Source: Gammaproteobacteria bacterium RIFCSPHIGHO2_12_FULL_36_30 (GTDB lineage Bacteria; Pseudomonadota; Gammaproteobacteria; Coxiellales; Coxiellaceae). Taken from it: 64,000 nucleotides of DNA. Under the pieces are notes generated by a model that saw only the letters and a list, made by a program, of their open reading frames with translations, ran no database searches and was not told where the DNA came from. The position numbers and the translations under genes are program-made. Below, one piece after another: positions 28,558 through 36,915 of the stretch; the first letter of the stretch is position 1; every line of letters begins with the position of its first letter. The stretch is from contig MGXU01000006.1 in assembly GCA_001801815.1 (NCBI GenBank), forward strand, positions 1 to 64,000, given 5' to 3'.

Positions 28558-29157
28558 ATGACAGCAATAGCAACAACCGATCATCACGATCATCACCCCG
28601 ATACAGATAGTATTGATGTATTTGGTTTTTGGATTTACATCATGACCGACTGCATTTTGTTTGCGACATTATTTGCTGCATTTGCAGTGTTAAATACTCA
28701 TAATGCCGCAGGTCCAACACTAAAAGAAATTTTTAGTTTGCCTTATGTTTTTACTGAAACCATGTTTTTATTAGCAAGTAGTTTTACATATGGTCTTGCA
28801 ATGTTAGGTTTTTATAAAAAAAGTAAAGCACGCGCATTAACTTGGTTGATCGTTACTTTTTTCTTAGGATTATCTTTCGTTATAATGGAAGTGCACGAAT
28901 TTATTCATTTATACGCTGACGGAAACAGTTGGCATATTAGCGCTGCATTATCGTCATTCTTTACATTAGTTGGAACGCACGGTACACACGTTTCAATTGG
29001 TTTAATTTGGATGTTGATCATGATGTTTCAATTAATCAAATACGGCGTGTCACCACAAATTAATAGACGATTAACTTATCTCGGATTATTTTGGCACTTT
29101 TTAGATATTGTTTGGATTTTTGTATTTACAATTGTGTATTTGATGAGTTCGATTTAA
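28558..29157 (+). CDS. cyoC: Cytochrome o ubiquinol oxidase subunit III
   Basis: A 199-residue subunit with five membrane helices. The family signatures are FGFWIYIMTDCILFATLFA near the start, the Glu of VIMEVHEFIHL, GTHGTHVSIGL, and the ending FWHFLDIVWIFVFT. It stabilises the catalytic subunit. It lies 86 bases after cyoB, with a dispersed repeat in the gap, and 142 bases before cyoD, with tandem repeats in that gap. Confidence 0.96.
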   Translation: MTAIATTDHHDHHPDTDSIDVFGFWIYIMTDCILFATLFAAFAVLNTHNAAGPTLKEIFSLPYVFTETMFLLASSFTYGLAMLGFYKKSKARALTWLIVTFFLGLSFVIMEVHEFIHLYADGNSWHISAALSSFFTLVGTHGTHVSIGLIWMLIMMFQLIKYGVSPQINRRLTYLGLFWHFLDIVWIFVFTIVYLMSSI

Positions 29158-29167
29158 AAATGTTAAC

Positions 29168-29195
29168 CGTTATGCGTTATGCGTTATGCGTTATT
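29168..29195 (+). repeat. Heptamer tandem repeat, CGTTATG type
   Basis: Three exact copies of CGTTATG and a fourth ending in T follow cyoC directly. The sequence TTAACCG just before it is the reverse complement of the unit in the second tract. Confidence 0.85.
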
Positions 29196-29239
29196 CGCAC
29201 GATAGTTGACACCAAGATTTAAAGATCGAAGCATCTTTC

Positions 29240-29274
29240 CGGTTAACGGTTAACGGTTAACGGTTAACGGTTAA
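29240..29274 (+). repeat. Heptamer tandem repeat, CGGTTAA type
   Basis: Five exact copies of CGGTTAA in a row, 26 bases before the cyoD start. The unit contains GTTAAC across each junction, a palindrome repeated every 7 bp. Tracts this short and regular are prone to slippage. Confidence 0.9.
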
Positions 29275-29299
29275 TGAATATTTATTTAGGAATTTCAGT

Positions 29300-29635
29300 A
29301 TGGCAGACCATTCAACAACATCAACAATTAAATACGGCGCGAAATTAAAAACATTAAAATCGTACATGACCGGTTTAATTTTATCTTTAATTTTAACCGG
29401 CATCGCTTTTACGCTTGTCGGCAAGCATTTATTAGACACCGCAGGTTTATATATTTCACTCACCGCATTAGCAGTCGCACAATTATTTGCGCAAGTGATT
29501 TGTTTTTTACGACTCAACACAACAGCAGAAGGTCGCTGGAACACCATGCCATTTATTTTCACATTTATCATCGTCGGTGTTTTGGTCGGTGGTTCTTTGT
29601 GGATTATGTATAATTTGAATATTAACATGATGTAA
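29300..29635 (+). CDS. cyoD: Cytochrome o ubiquinol oxidase subunit IV
   Basis: A 111-residue accessory subunit with three membrane helices (SYMTGLILSLILTGIAF, ITALAVAQLFAQVICFL-like, and the last near FTFIIVGVLVGGSLWIM). It helps assemble the CuB site in subunit I. AGG lies 10 bases before ATG 29300. No cyoE (haem O synthase) follows; it must be elsewhere in the genome. The tandem heptamers in its leader could affect its expression. Confidence 0.93.
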   Translation: MADHSTTSTIKYGAKLKTLKSYMTGLILSLILTGIAFTLVGKHLLDTAGLYISLTALAVAQLFAQVICFLRLNTTAEGRWNTMPFIFTFIIVGVLVGGSLWIMYNLNINMM

Positions 29636-29716
29636 TTTTACAAAAACCCGAATATCTTTTTGTATTTTCACGCGTATAATTAATTTCTCAAATTCAAAAG
29701 AATTGTGGAGAGCGCG

Positions 29717-30730
29717 ATGGAAACTGCAACAGAAACAATATTCAATCACTCACAGATTATTATTTATCGCAACAAAAGTGGCGATGTGAAATTAGATGTG
29801 CGTTTGGATGGCGAGACGGTTTGGTTGACGCAGAAGATGATGGCGCAGTTATTTGATTGCAGCACAGATAATATTGGGTTACATCTTAAGAATATTTTTA
29901 AAGAAGGTGAGTTGGCTGAAACCTCAGTTACCGAGTTTTCCTCGGTAACTGCTTCTGACGGAAAAAATTACAGAATAAAGCACTATAACCTTGATGCGAT
30001 TATTTCAGTGGGCTATAGAGTGAATTCAGCGCGTGCCACTCAATTCCGCATCTGGGCAACCAAGACACTGAAAGAATACATCATCAAAGGTTTTGTTTTA
30101 GATGACGAACGTCTCAAAAACCCTGATTCACCCTTCGATTACTTTGAAGAATTAACACGCCGCATTCAAGATATTCGCACATCCGAAAAAAGATTTTATC
30201 GCAAGCTCACCGATATTTATGCATTAAGCGTTGATTATGATCCCGCCAATGAAACGAGTATTCAGTTTTTTAAAACAGTTCAAAATAAAATGCATTGGGC
30301 AATCACAGGAAAAACAGCTGCAGAAATTATTGCAAGCAGAGCGAATTGTGAAAAATCAAATATGGGTTTAACAAATTGGCGTGGCGATATTCCAAGAAAA
30401 GATGATGTCGTCATTGCAAAAAATTATCTTGATGAAAATGAATTACGCGCATTAAATAATTTGGTAGAACAGTATTTACTTTTTGCTGAAGGGCAAGCCA
30501 TGCAAAGAATTCCAATGTGCATGAAAGATTGGATTGAAAAATTGCATGGATTTCTAGAATTAAATGATAGAAATATTTTGACTCACGCAGGAAAAATATC
30601 GCACGAACTCGCAAAAGAATTGGCTGAAAATGAATATAAAAAATTTCATCAGCAAAAATTAAAATTAAACTCGGAATCAGAAAGTGATTTTGATAAGATA
30701 ATCGCAGAAATCGAAAAGAGAAAATATTGA
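29717..30730 (+). CDS. RhuM family protein
   Basis: A 337-residue protein of the RhuM family, named after a Salmonella pathogenicity-island gene. The N-terminal half has the family sequence LDGETVWLTQKMMAQLFD, then YRIKHYNLDAIISVGYRVNS and FRIWATKTLKEYIIKGF, which resemble phage antirepressor-type DNA-binding regions. The C-terminal half is helical. RhuM genes occur scattered in accessory regions and near restriction and toxin-antitoxin loci; the biochemical function is not established. ATG 29717 follows GGAG. No partner gene is adjacent on the same strand. Confidence 0.88.
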   Translation: METATETIFNHSQIIIYRNKSGDVKLDVRLDGETVWLTQKMMAQLFDCSTDNIGLHLKNIFKEGELAETSVTEFSSVTASDGKNYRIKHYNLDAIISVGYRVNSARATQFRIWATKTLKEYIIKGFVLDDERLKNPDSPFDYFEELTRRIQDIRTSEKRFYRKLTDIYALSVDYDPANETSIQFFKTVQNKMHWAITGKTAAEIIASRANCEKSNMGLTNWRGDIPRKDDVVIAKNYLDENELRALNNLVEQYLLFAEGQAMQRIPMCMKDWIEKLHGFLELNDRNILTHAGKISHELAKELAENEYKKFHQQKLKLNSESESDFDKIIAEIEKRKY

Positions 30731-30833
30731 AATATAGAAATGAGACGTAACCCATTCAAAAAATTGAAACCGTTGCTTAATTTAAATAAATACAGTGACT
30801 GTTGGCAAAGTCATATATTCACGATATTTATTC

Positions 30834-31343
30834 TTAACGAGTAATCTCATAAATCTGATGCACGAAATTCTTTACATCTAAATCACCGGTATAAATCATC
30901 CCTGCTTTTTTAACCACATTTTGAGATGCAATATTCTCAGGCAAAATAGTTGCTAATATTTTTTTAAAATGATGTTTTTTAAATCCAAGTTCAATGCATG
31001 CGCGAACTGCTTCTGTTGCATATCCTTTCCCCCAAAATGGTTCATCAAAAATATATCCAGTTTCAATTTCACCATCAAGATCGGGATGCTGATTTACAAA
31101 ATAACGCAGCACACAAGATCCTGCAAATAGCTGAGTCGATCTTTCAATTACCACAAAAAAACCAAATCCGTATTTTTCCCAATGCGCAATACATTCATCA
31201 ATCCGCTGCATGGTTCTTTCCTTCGTAAATGTACTGCCATCATAAATATATTTCATCACTGCAGGATTACGATACATTTCATATAATCGATCAGCATCGC
31301 TTTTTTCTATTCGACGTAATATTAAACGTGATGTTTCTATCAT
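30834..31343 (-). CDS. GNAT acetyltransferase (RimJ/RimL type)
   Basis: A 169-residue N-acetyltransferase using acetyl-CoA. It begins with IETSRLILRRIEKSDADRLY, typical of RimJ/RimL-like members, and has the acetyl-CoA loop in FWGKGYATEAVRACIELGF (near residue 100) and the ENIASQNVVKKAGM motif near the end. The target may be a ribosomal protein, a small amine or an antibiotic; the sequence does not tell. It is monocistronic between convergent and same-strand neighbours. Confidence 0.88.
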   Translation of the reverse strand: MIETSRLILRRIEKSDADRLYEMYRNPAVMKYIYDGSTFTKERTMQRIDECIAHWEKYGFGFFVVIERSTQLFAGSCVLRYFVNQHPDLDGEIETGYIFDEPFWGKGYATEAVRACIELGFKKHHFKKILATILPENIASQNVVKKAGMIYTGDLDVKNFVHQIYEITR

Positions 31344-31392
31344 TTTTTACTCCCCACTAAATTATTCTAAGAAATAAGTCTCACGCAGGAAA

Positions 31393-32760
31393 TTATAAAA
31401 TATTGGTCGGTACAAAACTGAATAATTTTTTTTGATGCGCAATTAAATAAATAATTCCAATAAAAAGCCAAATAGTACCTAAAATATGTGTATCTTCATT
31501 CAATCCATAAAAAACCCACATGACAATCACAAATCCAAAAATCGGCGCAATGAGATAGCGAAAATAGTTTTTATTTATTTCTAATTTATTTCTATTTGAA
31601 AAATAAAACCACACAACACTTAAATTTAATAATGCAAATCCGAATAGCGCGCCATAATTCACTAAATTTGCAATTTGATCAATGCTGGAAAAATTCCCAA
31701 TAATAAAACTGATCGCCATAATTAAAATAATATTCCAATGGGGTGTTTTATACTTCTCATTAATTGCACCAAATAACTTTTTATTCAAAACACCATCACG
31801 TCCCATTCCAAATAATAATCGCGCGGTTGCAGCAGTTGCAACCATGTTAAATACCATCATACTGAGAATAAATCCAAGTGAATAAAATAAAGCAAATGCA
31901 TGTCCACCCGTAATATTGGAGACATAAAATAAAGTGGTTGCTTGAAAAGTTTGACTGTTAATTAATTGATGCCAATTTGGAATTGCTAATACACCCAAAT
32001 AACCGGTGACGATCATTGTAATGCCGCCAATAATAATACACAGTGTAATGGCTTTTGGAATATCTTTGATTGGATTTTTTGCCTCTTCTGCTAATGTTGT
32101 GATGGCATCAAATCCTAAATAACTAGCAACTGCTAATGATGTTGCATTAATGAGTGATGAGATATTGAAGAAATGAAATGGTTTCATTGTAAATAATCTT
32201 CCAGTTCCAATTGGAAGCGTATGAATTGCATGTGCCCATACAATAAAACTTGCAATCACTACTATTTCTGCAATCACCAACATCATTAAACCTACAGATG
32301 CAATTATTTTAATGCCTCGTAAATTAATTGCTCCACTTGCAAGAATAAAAATAAATAAAATAAGTGAATAAGAAATATTAGGTAGTAATTGATGAATATA
32401 AACAGAAGCACTCATTGATGTGACGGTAGTAATTAATAAATAATCGAGTAATAAAACCCATCCGCCGATAAATCCAATCTTTGGATGCCACGCTCGCGCA
32501 ATAAAATTATAGAGGGAACCGGATAGTGGAAAATGTCGCACCATCACAGCATAACTCATTGCTGTTAAAAAAATCGCAATTCCTGCAATTAAAAAAGGTA
32601 ACGCAACTGTGCCACCCGATAGCGCTAAAACAAAACCAAAAATAATTGCGGGGGATAATGGAATCATATAATTTAAACCAAACGCGGTGAGTTGCCACAA
32701 ACCAAGACTGCGTTTGAGTTGTTGCGTGTAACCAAATTTTTCGATGTGCGAGATGGACAT
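31393..32760 (-). CDS. APC-superfamily amino acid permease
   Basis: A 455-residue inner-membrane transporter with 12 hydrophobic segments. The family start QLKRSLGLWQLTAFGLNYMIP, the Gly-rich unwound part of span 1, and FDAITTLAEEAKNPIKDIPKA (span 6 region) mark an APC amino acid/polyamine/organocation carrier. The substrate is unknown; the closest general type is the amino acid or polyamine proton symporters. Intracellular relatives rely heavily on host amino acids, which would suit several such carriers. Confidence 0.88.
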   Translation of the reverse strand: MSISHIEKFGYTQQLKRSLGLWQLTAFGLNYMIPLSPAIIFGFVLALSGGTVALPFLIAGIAIFLTAMSYAVMVRHFPLSGSLYNFIARAWHPKIGFIGGWVLLLDYLLITTVTSMSASVYIHQLLPNISYSLILFIFILASGAINLRGIKIIASVGLMMLVIAEIVVIASFIVWAHAIHTLPIGTGRLFTMKPFHFFNISSLINATSLAVASYLGFDAITTLAEEAKNPIKDIPKAITLCIIIGGITMIVTGYLGVLAIPNWHQLINSQTFQATTLFYVSNITGGHAFALFYSLGFILSMMVFNMVATAATARLLFGMGRDGVLNKKLFGAINEKYKTPHWNIILIMAISFIIGNFSSIDQIANLVNYGALFGFALLNLSVVWFYFSNRNKLEINKNYFRYLIAPIFGFVIVMWVFYGLNEDTHILGTIWLFIGIIYLIAHQKKLFSFVPTNIL

Positions 32761-32826
32761 TGGATGATACTATGTCAAAGCTATTGATATGCTGGTTAGT
32801 ATAATCAATTATGAATTATTTTCCAT

Positions 32827-34497
32827 TCATAAAATCCCAACAAATAATCTTACTATTTTTATCCATGTATAAGAATATTTCCCATTAAATTTATCGTACA
32901 TTAATTTTAAGTCGCCATCCTCAGCTTTTTCGAACGCAGTAAAAATAAGATTAAAATCATTTATTGGAATCATATTTTTTAAATTTTCAATAATCGCATT
33001 ATCAATTTGTTTTAATCCTTTGAGTTTTTCAATATGACTGATGATTGTTCCAATCACTAATCCGCGTTTTTCAGCAATTGACTCAATTGATAATTTTTCT
33101 TTTAGCATTTCTAGTGTTGTAATATGAGTAGGAATGCTTGTTTTTCTTTTGGGTTTGATTATTTTTGTTTTACATCCTTCAAAACGCTCTATTAATATTT
33201 TTTTCTGACACTCATTTTTTTCTGTTTCGGATAATGTTTTTAAATAATCAACGTGAATTTCTGAATCATTTTTAAAAAATGTATCTTGCTGTAGAATTTT
33301 AGGATTTATTTTTAATGCCATTTCATTTAAGTTCAACAATTTTAAACCATGTAAACTGCGCACGCGTGATAATGCAACGTAACCCATTCCAGGTTCAAAC
33401 GCATCGCCTAAATCTATTTCCGCTGCATCTAATGTCATACCTTGACTTTTATGAATCGTAATCGCCCATGCAAGACGAAGTGGTACTTGTGTTATCGTTG
33501 CACGTACAATTCCATTTTCTTCATAATTCCATGATTCTGGGCGGGCGATAATTATTTCATTTGAAAAAGTTTTAACGACAGGCCAACCTTCATCTTTATC
33601 AAAACTATCAACGACACATCTCGTGCCATTCACATATTGTCCATATATATCATTTTTGATAAACATGACTTCAGCGCCGATTTTTAATTTTAAATGTTCC
33701 AGTGCAAGACAACTTTTTTTTAATCCTTCTACTAAAATATTAAAACCATCCGTTTTCATTTTAAATATTTTTTCTTTGCCAGGAAGATTAGCAAGCTCGC
33801 GTGAATTTATCGCGTCAACATCGATATTATGTGAATATAATTTGGTAGCTTTAGTTGAACCTTGCGGTTCTTTTTTGTAACGAGTGCGTAACGGAACTTT
33901 TGTGTGTTCTCCCGCGGTACCGCTACGAATATCATTTAAAATACCGAGTAATTGATCATCACCTTGACGATGTTGTTCATGCAAATAACACACATGAAAA
34001 TTGCCATTTTTCCAAGCAGGCGCTTCATAAGCAAATTGTATTTCTTTTTGTGAATTAGCATTCACCGGCGGCAATTGAAAAAAATCACCGCATAAAACAA
34101 TTTGCATATCGGCAAACGTATTGTCAGAATTTAAAATATAACGCGCAATGTTATCAACCATATCCAGTTGATGTTTATGCAACATAGATATTTCATCAAT
34201 GATCAACACTTTTGTTTTTTTATAATTACGTTTGATGCGATCTTTTGTGAGTAATTTTTCTAAATCATGTTGCGTCAAATTATCTTTCACGCCAATGCCT
34301 GACCACGAATGAATTGTTGTGCCTTGCAAATGTGTTGCGGCAATACCGGTTGATGCAGTAACTGCCACGCTGACATTATTTTCTTTGAGATAACTAATAT
34401 ATTTATTTAATAAATATGTTTTACCCGAACCAGCAGCGCCAGTGAGAAAAATATTTTTTCCCATTTTTAATAAATGAAATGCTTCGGATTGCAACAT
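32827..34497 (-). CDS. Pif1-like helicase (AAA domain plus C-terminal helix-turn-helix)
   Basis: A 556-residue superfamily 1B DNA helicase. Walker A is GAAGSGKT (20-27) and Walker B is VLIIDEIS. Further motifs are CGDFFQLPPV (motif III), the Arg-rich centre, and AITIHKSQGMTLD plus YVALSRVRSLHGLKL near the end of the core (motifs V/VI). The last 120 residues include a helix-turn-helix of the kind fused to some Pif1/RecQ helicases (IESIAEKRGLVIGTIISHIEKL). It probably unwinds DNA 5' to 3', perhaps at G-quadruplexes or stalled forks. It is divergent from the AbiE pair. Confidence 0.9.
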   Translation of the reverse strand: MLQSEAFHLLKMGKNIFLTGAAGSGKTYLLNKYISYLKENNVSVAVTASTGIAATHLQGTTIHSWSGIGVKDNLTQHDLEKLLTKDRIKRNYKKTKVLIIDEISMLHKHQLDMVDNIARYILNSDNTFADMQIVLCGDFFQLPPVNANSQKEIQFAYEAPAWKNGNFHVCYLHEQHRQGDDQLLGILNDIRSGTAGEHTKVPLRTRYKKEPQGSTKATKLYSHNIDVDAINSRELANLPGKEKIFKMKTDGFNILVEGLKKSCLALEHLKLKIGAEVMFIKNDIYGQYVNGTRCVVDSFDKDEGWPVVKTFSNEIIIARPESWNYEENGIVRATITQVPLRLAWAITIHKSQGMTLDAAEIDLGDAFEPGMGYVALSRVRSLHGLKLLNLNEMALKINPKILQQDTFFKNDSEIHVDYLKTLSETEKNECQKKILIERFEGCKTKIIKPKRKTSIPTHITTLEMLKEKLSIESIAEKRGLVIGTIISHIEKLKGLKQIDNAIIENLKNMIPINDFNLIFTAFEKAEDGDLKLMYDKFNGKYSYTWIKIVRLFVGIL

Positions 34498-34678
34498 GGT
34501 TTTTTCCGTTCTTTAAATTTCCAATGGATGAAAAAATTTTGACTGCTTGCAATTATAAGATGATTTAGATAAAAAAGAACCTCGGGTTTTTGAAAAATAT
34601 AATAATTAACTAATGAATTAAATGCTCGAACAGTCTTATAGAAACAACGATGAATCAATGTGTTGTACAGTTTAGAAT

Positions 34679-34724
34679 GTTACTTTTTAACGTCAAATGT
34701 TTGCAATTAACGAAATAAAGTAAC
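34679..34724. promoter_or_regulatory. Inverted repeat in the abiE promoter region
   Basis: GTTACTTT (34679-34686) and AAAGTAAC (34717-34724) are exact inverted repeats 30 bp apart, and TTAACG occurs twice between them (34687-34692, 34707-34712). A weak promoter, TTGCAA (34701-34706) and CATACT (34724-34729) with a 17-bp spacer, overlaps the right half-site. AbiEi antitoxins repress their own operon through inverted repeats, so this is a likely operator. The rest of the 235-base gap to the helicase gene is AT-rich with nothing else clear. Confidence 0.55.
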
Positions 34725-34732
34725 ATACTTAC

Positions 34733-35338
34733 ATGATGAGCCAAACACAAATACAACGTGTCCTAAAATTGTTTCGCAAAACAACAACGATACGCACCTC
34801 TGATTTAAAAGAAAAAGATATTCCGTACAGTGTGCTGGCTCGGATGGTTTCTGCTGGATTACTGCAAAAAGTGTCACGCGGACTTTATCGTCAATCAAAC
34901 ACACAGATGTCAGAAAAAGAGGAAATGGTGAATATTGCATTGCGTGTGCCACAAGCCATTTTTTGTCTTTTTACGGCGCTGCAATTTCATGAGCTCACAA
35001 CACAATTGCCGCGAGAAATTTGGATTGCAATGCCGCAAGGAAGTCATAAACCAAAAATTGATTATCCACCGCTTCAAATGATTCAGTTGACGAAAAAAAT
35101 ATATGATGTGGGTATTGATACTGTCATCGTGGATCAAGTACCAATTAGAATATATAATCCCGCAAAAACAGTTGTTGATTGTTTTAAATTTAGAAATAAA
35201 ATTGGTTTAGACGTAGCGCTTGAAGCATTAAAAGATGCGCTTCATCAAAAAAAAGTCACGAGTGATGAATTGTATTATTTTGCAAAAATAGAACGAGTGG
35301 TGAAAATTATTTTGCCATATATGGAAGCAATGCTATGA
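34733..35338 (+). CDS. abiEi: AbiEi family antitoxin (type IV toxin-antitoxin)
   Basis: A 201-residue antitoxin and transcriptional repressor of an AbiE system. The N-terminal winged helix (about residues 8-60) carries the family pattern TIRTSDLKEKDIPYSVLARM and SRGLYRQ. The C-terminal part includes VDQVPIRIYNPAKTVVDCFK, the conserved AbiEi segment. Two adjacent ATG codons (34733 and 34736) start the frame with no ribosome site, so the mRNA may be nearly leaderless. It overlaps the toxin gene by four bases (ATGA). Confidence 0.9.
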   Translation: MMSQTQIQRVLKLFRKTTTIRTSDLKEKDIPYSVLARMVSAGLLQKVSRGLYRQSNTQMSEKEEMVNIALRVPQAIFCLFTALQFHELTTQLPREIWIAMPQGSHKPKIDYPPLQMIQLTKKIYDVGIDTVIVDQVPIRIYNPAKTVVDCFKFRNKIGLDVALEALKDALHQKKVTSDELYYFAKIERVVKIILPYMEAML

Positions 35339-36195
35339 CAAAGAAAAATATAGCGGAATCTGTGAGAGCACGATTGCTTAATATCACTCATAATTCAAAA
35401 CAATCTGGTTTTGAAAATATTTTACTACGCTTTATGTTAGAGCGACTTTTATATCGCATCGGACAATCTCGTTATCAAAAACAGTTTTTATTGAAAGGCG
35501 CGATGCTATTTGCATTGTGGTATGACATGCCACATCGTCAAACGCGTGATTTAGATTTATTGGCATTTGGCGACAACGATCTTTTGGTCATGAAAAAAAT
35601 ATTTCAAGAAATAGCAACGCTTTCGTTTGATGACGGCATTATTTTTGATGTAGAGCGCATTACTGTTGTGCGCATTTTAGAAGAAACATCGTATGTTGGC
35701 GTTAAAGTTACAATTCCTGCGGAGCTGGCTAAAGCAACTAATAAAATACAAATCGATGTGGGTTTTGGGGATGCTGTGACGCCTGGTCCAGTTGATTCGC
35801 AATACCCAGTGCTAATAAAAGAATTTCCTTCGCCGCAACTACAAACTTATCCCGTGTATACCGTTGTGGCTGAAAAATTGCATGCAATCGCTTTTCATGG
35901 TGCTGCAAATAGTCGCGTAAAAGATTATTTAGATTTATTTGTTATTTTTGAGCGAGAACAACTTAATCAACAATTGTTACAAAAAGCAATTACCGCAACG
36001 TTTGCAAGACGCGGTACTGTAATATCAAAAATACCCTTGATTGGTTTAACCGATGAATTTGCAAATAATCCATTAAAAAAAACAATGTGGTCTGCTTTTT
36101 TAAGAAAAAATCAGTTGGCAGATAAATCATTTCAGTCTGTTGTTAAAACATTGCGAGGAAAATTGCAGCCGATTTTGGATGCCGCTGTCCAATAA
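35335..36195 (+). CDS. abiEii: AbiEii family nucleotidyltransferase toxin
   Basis: A 286-residue toxin of the AbiEii type, a DNA-polymerase-beta-like nucleotidyltransferase whose relatives act as growth-inhibiting enzymes, in some cases by adding nucleotides to tRNA acceptors. The hallmarks are LLKGAMLFALW (about 52-62), RQTRDLDLL with the metal-binding Asp pair (68-75), the later IDVGFGDAVTP, and VVAEKLHAIA with the conserved Lys. It is coupled to the antitoxin gene by ATGA and ends about 60 bases before tRNA-Lys. Confidence 0.9.
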   Translation: MTKKNIAESVRARLLNITHNSKQSGFENILLRFMLERLLYRIGQSRYQKQFLLKGAMLFALWYDMPHRQTRDLDLLAFGDNDLLVMKKIFQEIATLSFDDGIIFDVERITVVRILEETSYVGVKVTIPAELAKATNKIQIDVGFGDAVTPGPVDSQYPVLIKEFPSPQLQTYPVYTVVAEKLHAIAFHGAANSRVKDYLDLFVIFEREQLNQQLLQKAITATFARRGTVISKIPLIGLTDEFANNPLKKTMWSAFLRKNQLADKSFQSVVKTLRGKLQPILDAAVQ

Positions 36196-36253
36196 AAAAG
36201 ATCGACACAGGAATTTGCGAAACAAGTTGTTTTGCAATTAACAGAAAAATATT

Positions 36254-36326
36254 TGGGTCGTGGCAGATTCGAACTGCCGACCAACGGATTAAAAGTCCGC
36301 TGCTCTACCGACTGAGCTAACGACCC
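36254..36326 (-). tRNA. tRNA-Lys (anticodon UUU)
   Basis: The complementary strand forms a full cloverleaf: acceptor GGGTCGT paired with ACGACCC, D-arm GCTC/GAGC, anticodon loop CTTTTAA in the stem CGGA/TCCG, and T-arm GGTTCGAATCTGCC-like. Discriminator A; CCA is not encoded. The accessory abiE pair lies beside its 3' end, the side where mobile islands usually integrate. Confidence 0.95.
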
Positions 36327-36464
36327 AGAACGTGCGTGGAAAGATTGTCATGATACCCAACCCACATAAAATCGCAAGCGCTTTTTCTCGCAAAAACACG
36401 GTATTGTATTGATTTGCAAGATCATTAATAATCACATTTCGCCCAAAATAATAGGCATAAAGCT

Positions 36465-36875
36465 ATGCGCGCGCAACATGCTGCTTTTACATTGATTGAA
36501 TTAATGTTAGCGCTCGCGATTAGCGTTATTTTAATCACAATGGGATATCCTGCGTACGTACATTATCAAACTCGCGCCGAACGCAATCGCGCCGAAGTCG
36601 CATTAATGCAATTATCTGGCAAAATGGAAAATTATTTTGAAGAAAATGATAGTTATATTGGCGCGACTATTGATGAATTAAATGCAAATCATTTGGTTGA
36701 CGGTTTGCATTATCAATTAGCCATTGCAGACACAACAGATTCGCATTATCAAATTCAAGCTATTCCGCAAGATGTACAAGCAGCACGAGATGTAAATTGT
36801 GAAACGTTATCGCTTACCGACACGAATGCACGCAGCATTTCAGGCGATGGCGATGTAAAACAATGTTGGATGTAA
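36465..36875 (+). CDS. pilE: Type IV pilin-like protein (PilE family)
   Basis: A 136-residue pilin with a short leader and the hydrophobic N-terminal helix FTLIELMLALAISVILITMGYPAY. The prepilin cleavage position has Ala (HAA/FTLIE) where Gly is usual; Ala is sometimes tolerated by PilD. Glu at mature position 5 is present. Two Cys near the end (VNCETL and QCWM) can form the D-region disulfide. It is probably a minor pilin of the type IV pilus. A second pseudopilin gene lies at 55.5 kb. Confidence 0.85.
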   Translation: MRAQHAAFTLIELMLALAISVILITMGYPAYVHYQTRAERNRAEVALMQLSGKMENYFEENDSYIGATIDELNANHLVDGLHYQLAIADTTDSHYQIQAIPQDVQAARDVNCETLSLTDTNARSISGDGDVKQCWM

Positions 36876-36915
36876 TGCGCAAACTCGCGTAAAATTTAGT
36901 TTTAAAGGAAATAAT

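Noticed and set aside
29163-29274. Heptamer tracts as a CRISPR array
   Set aside because: Units are 7 bases without spacers and there are no cas genes.
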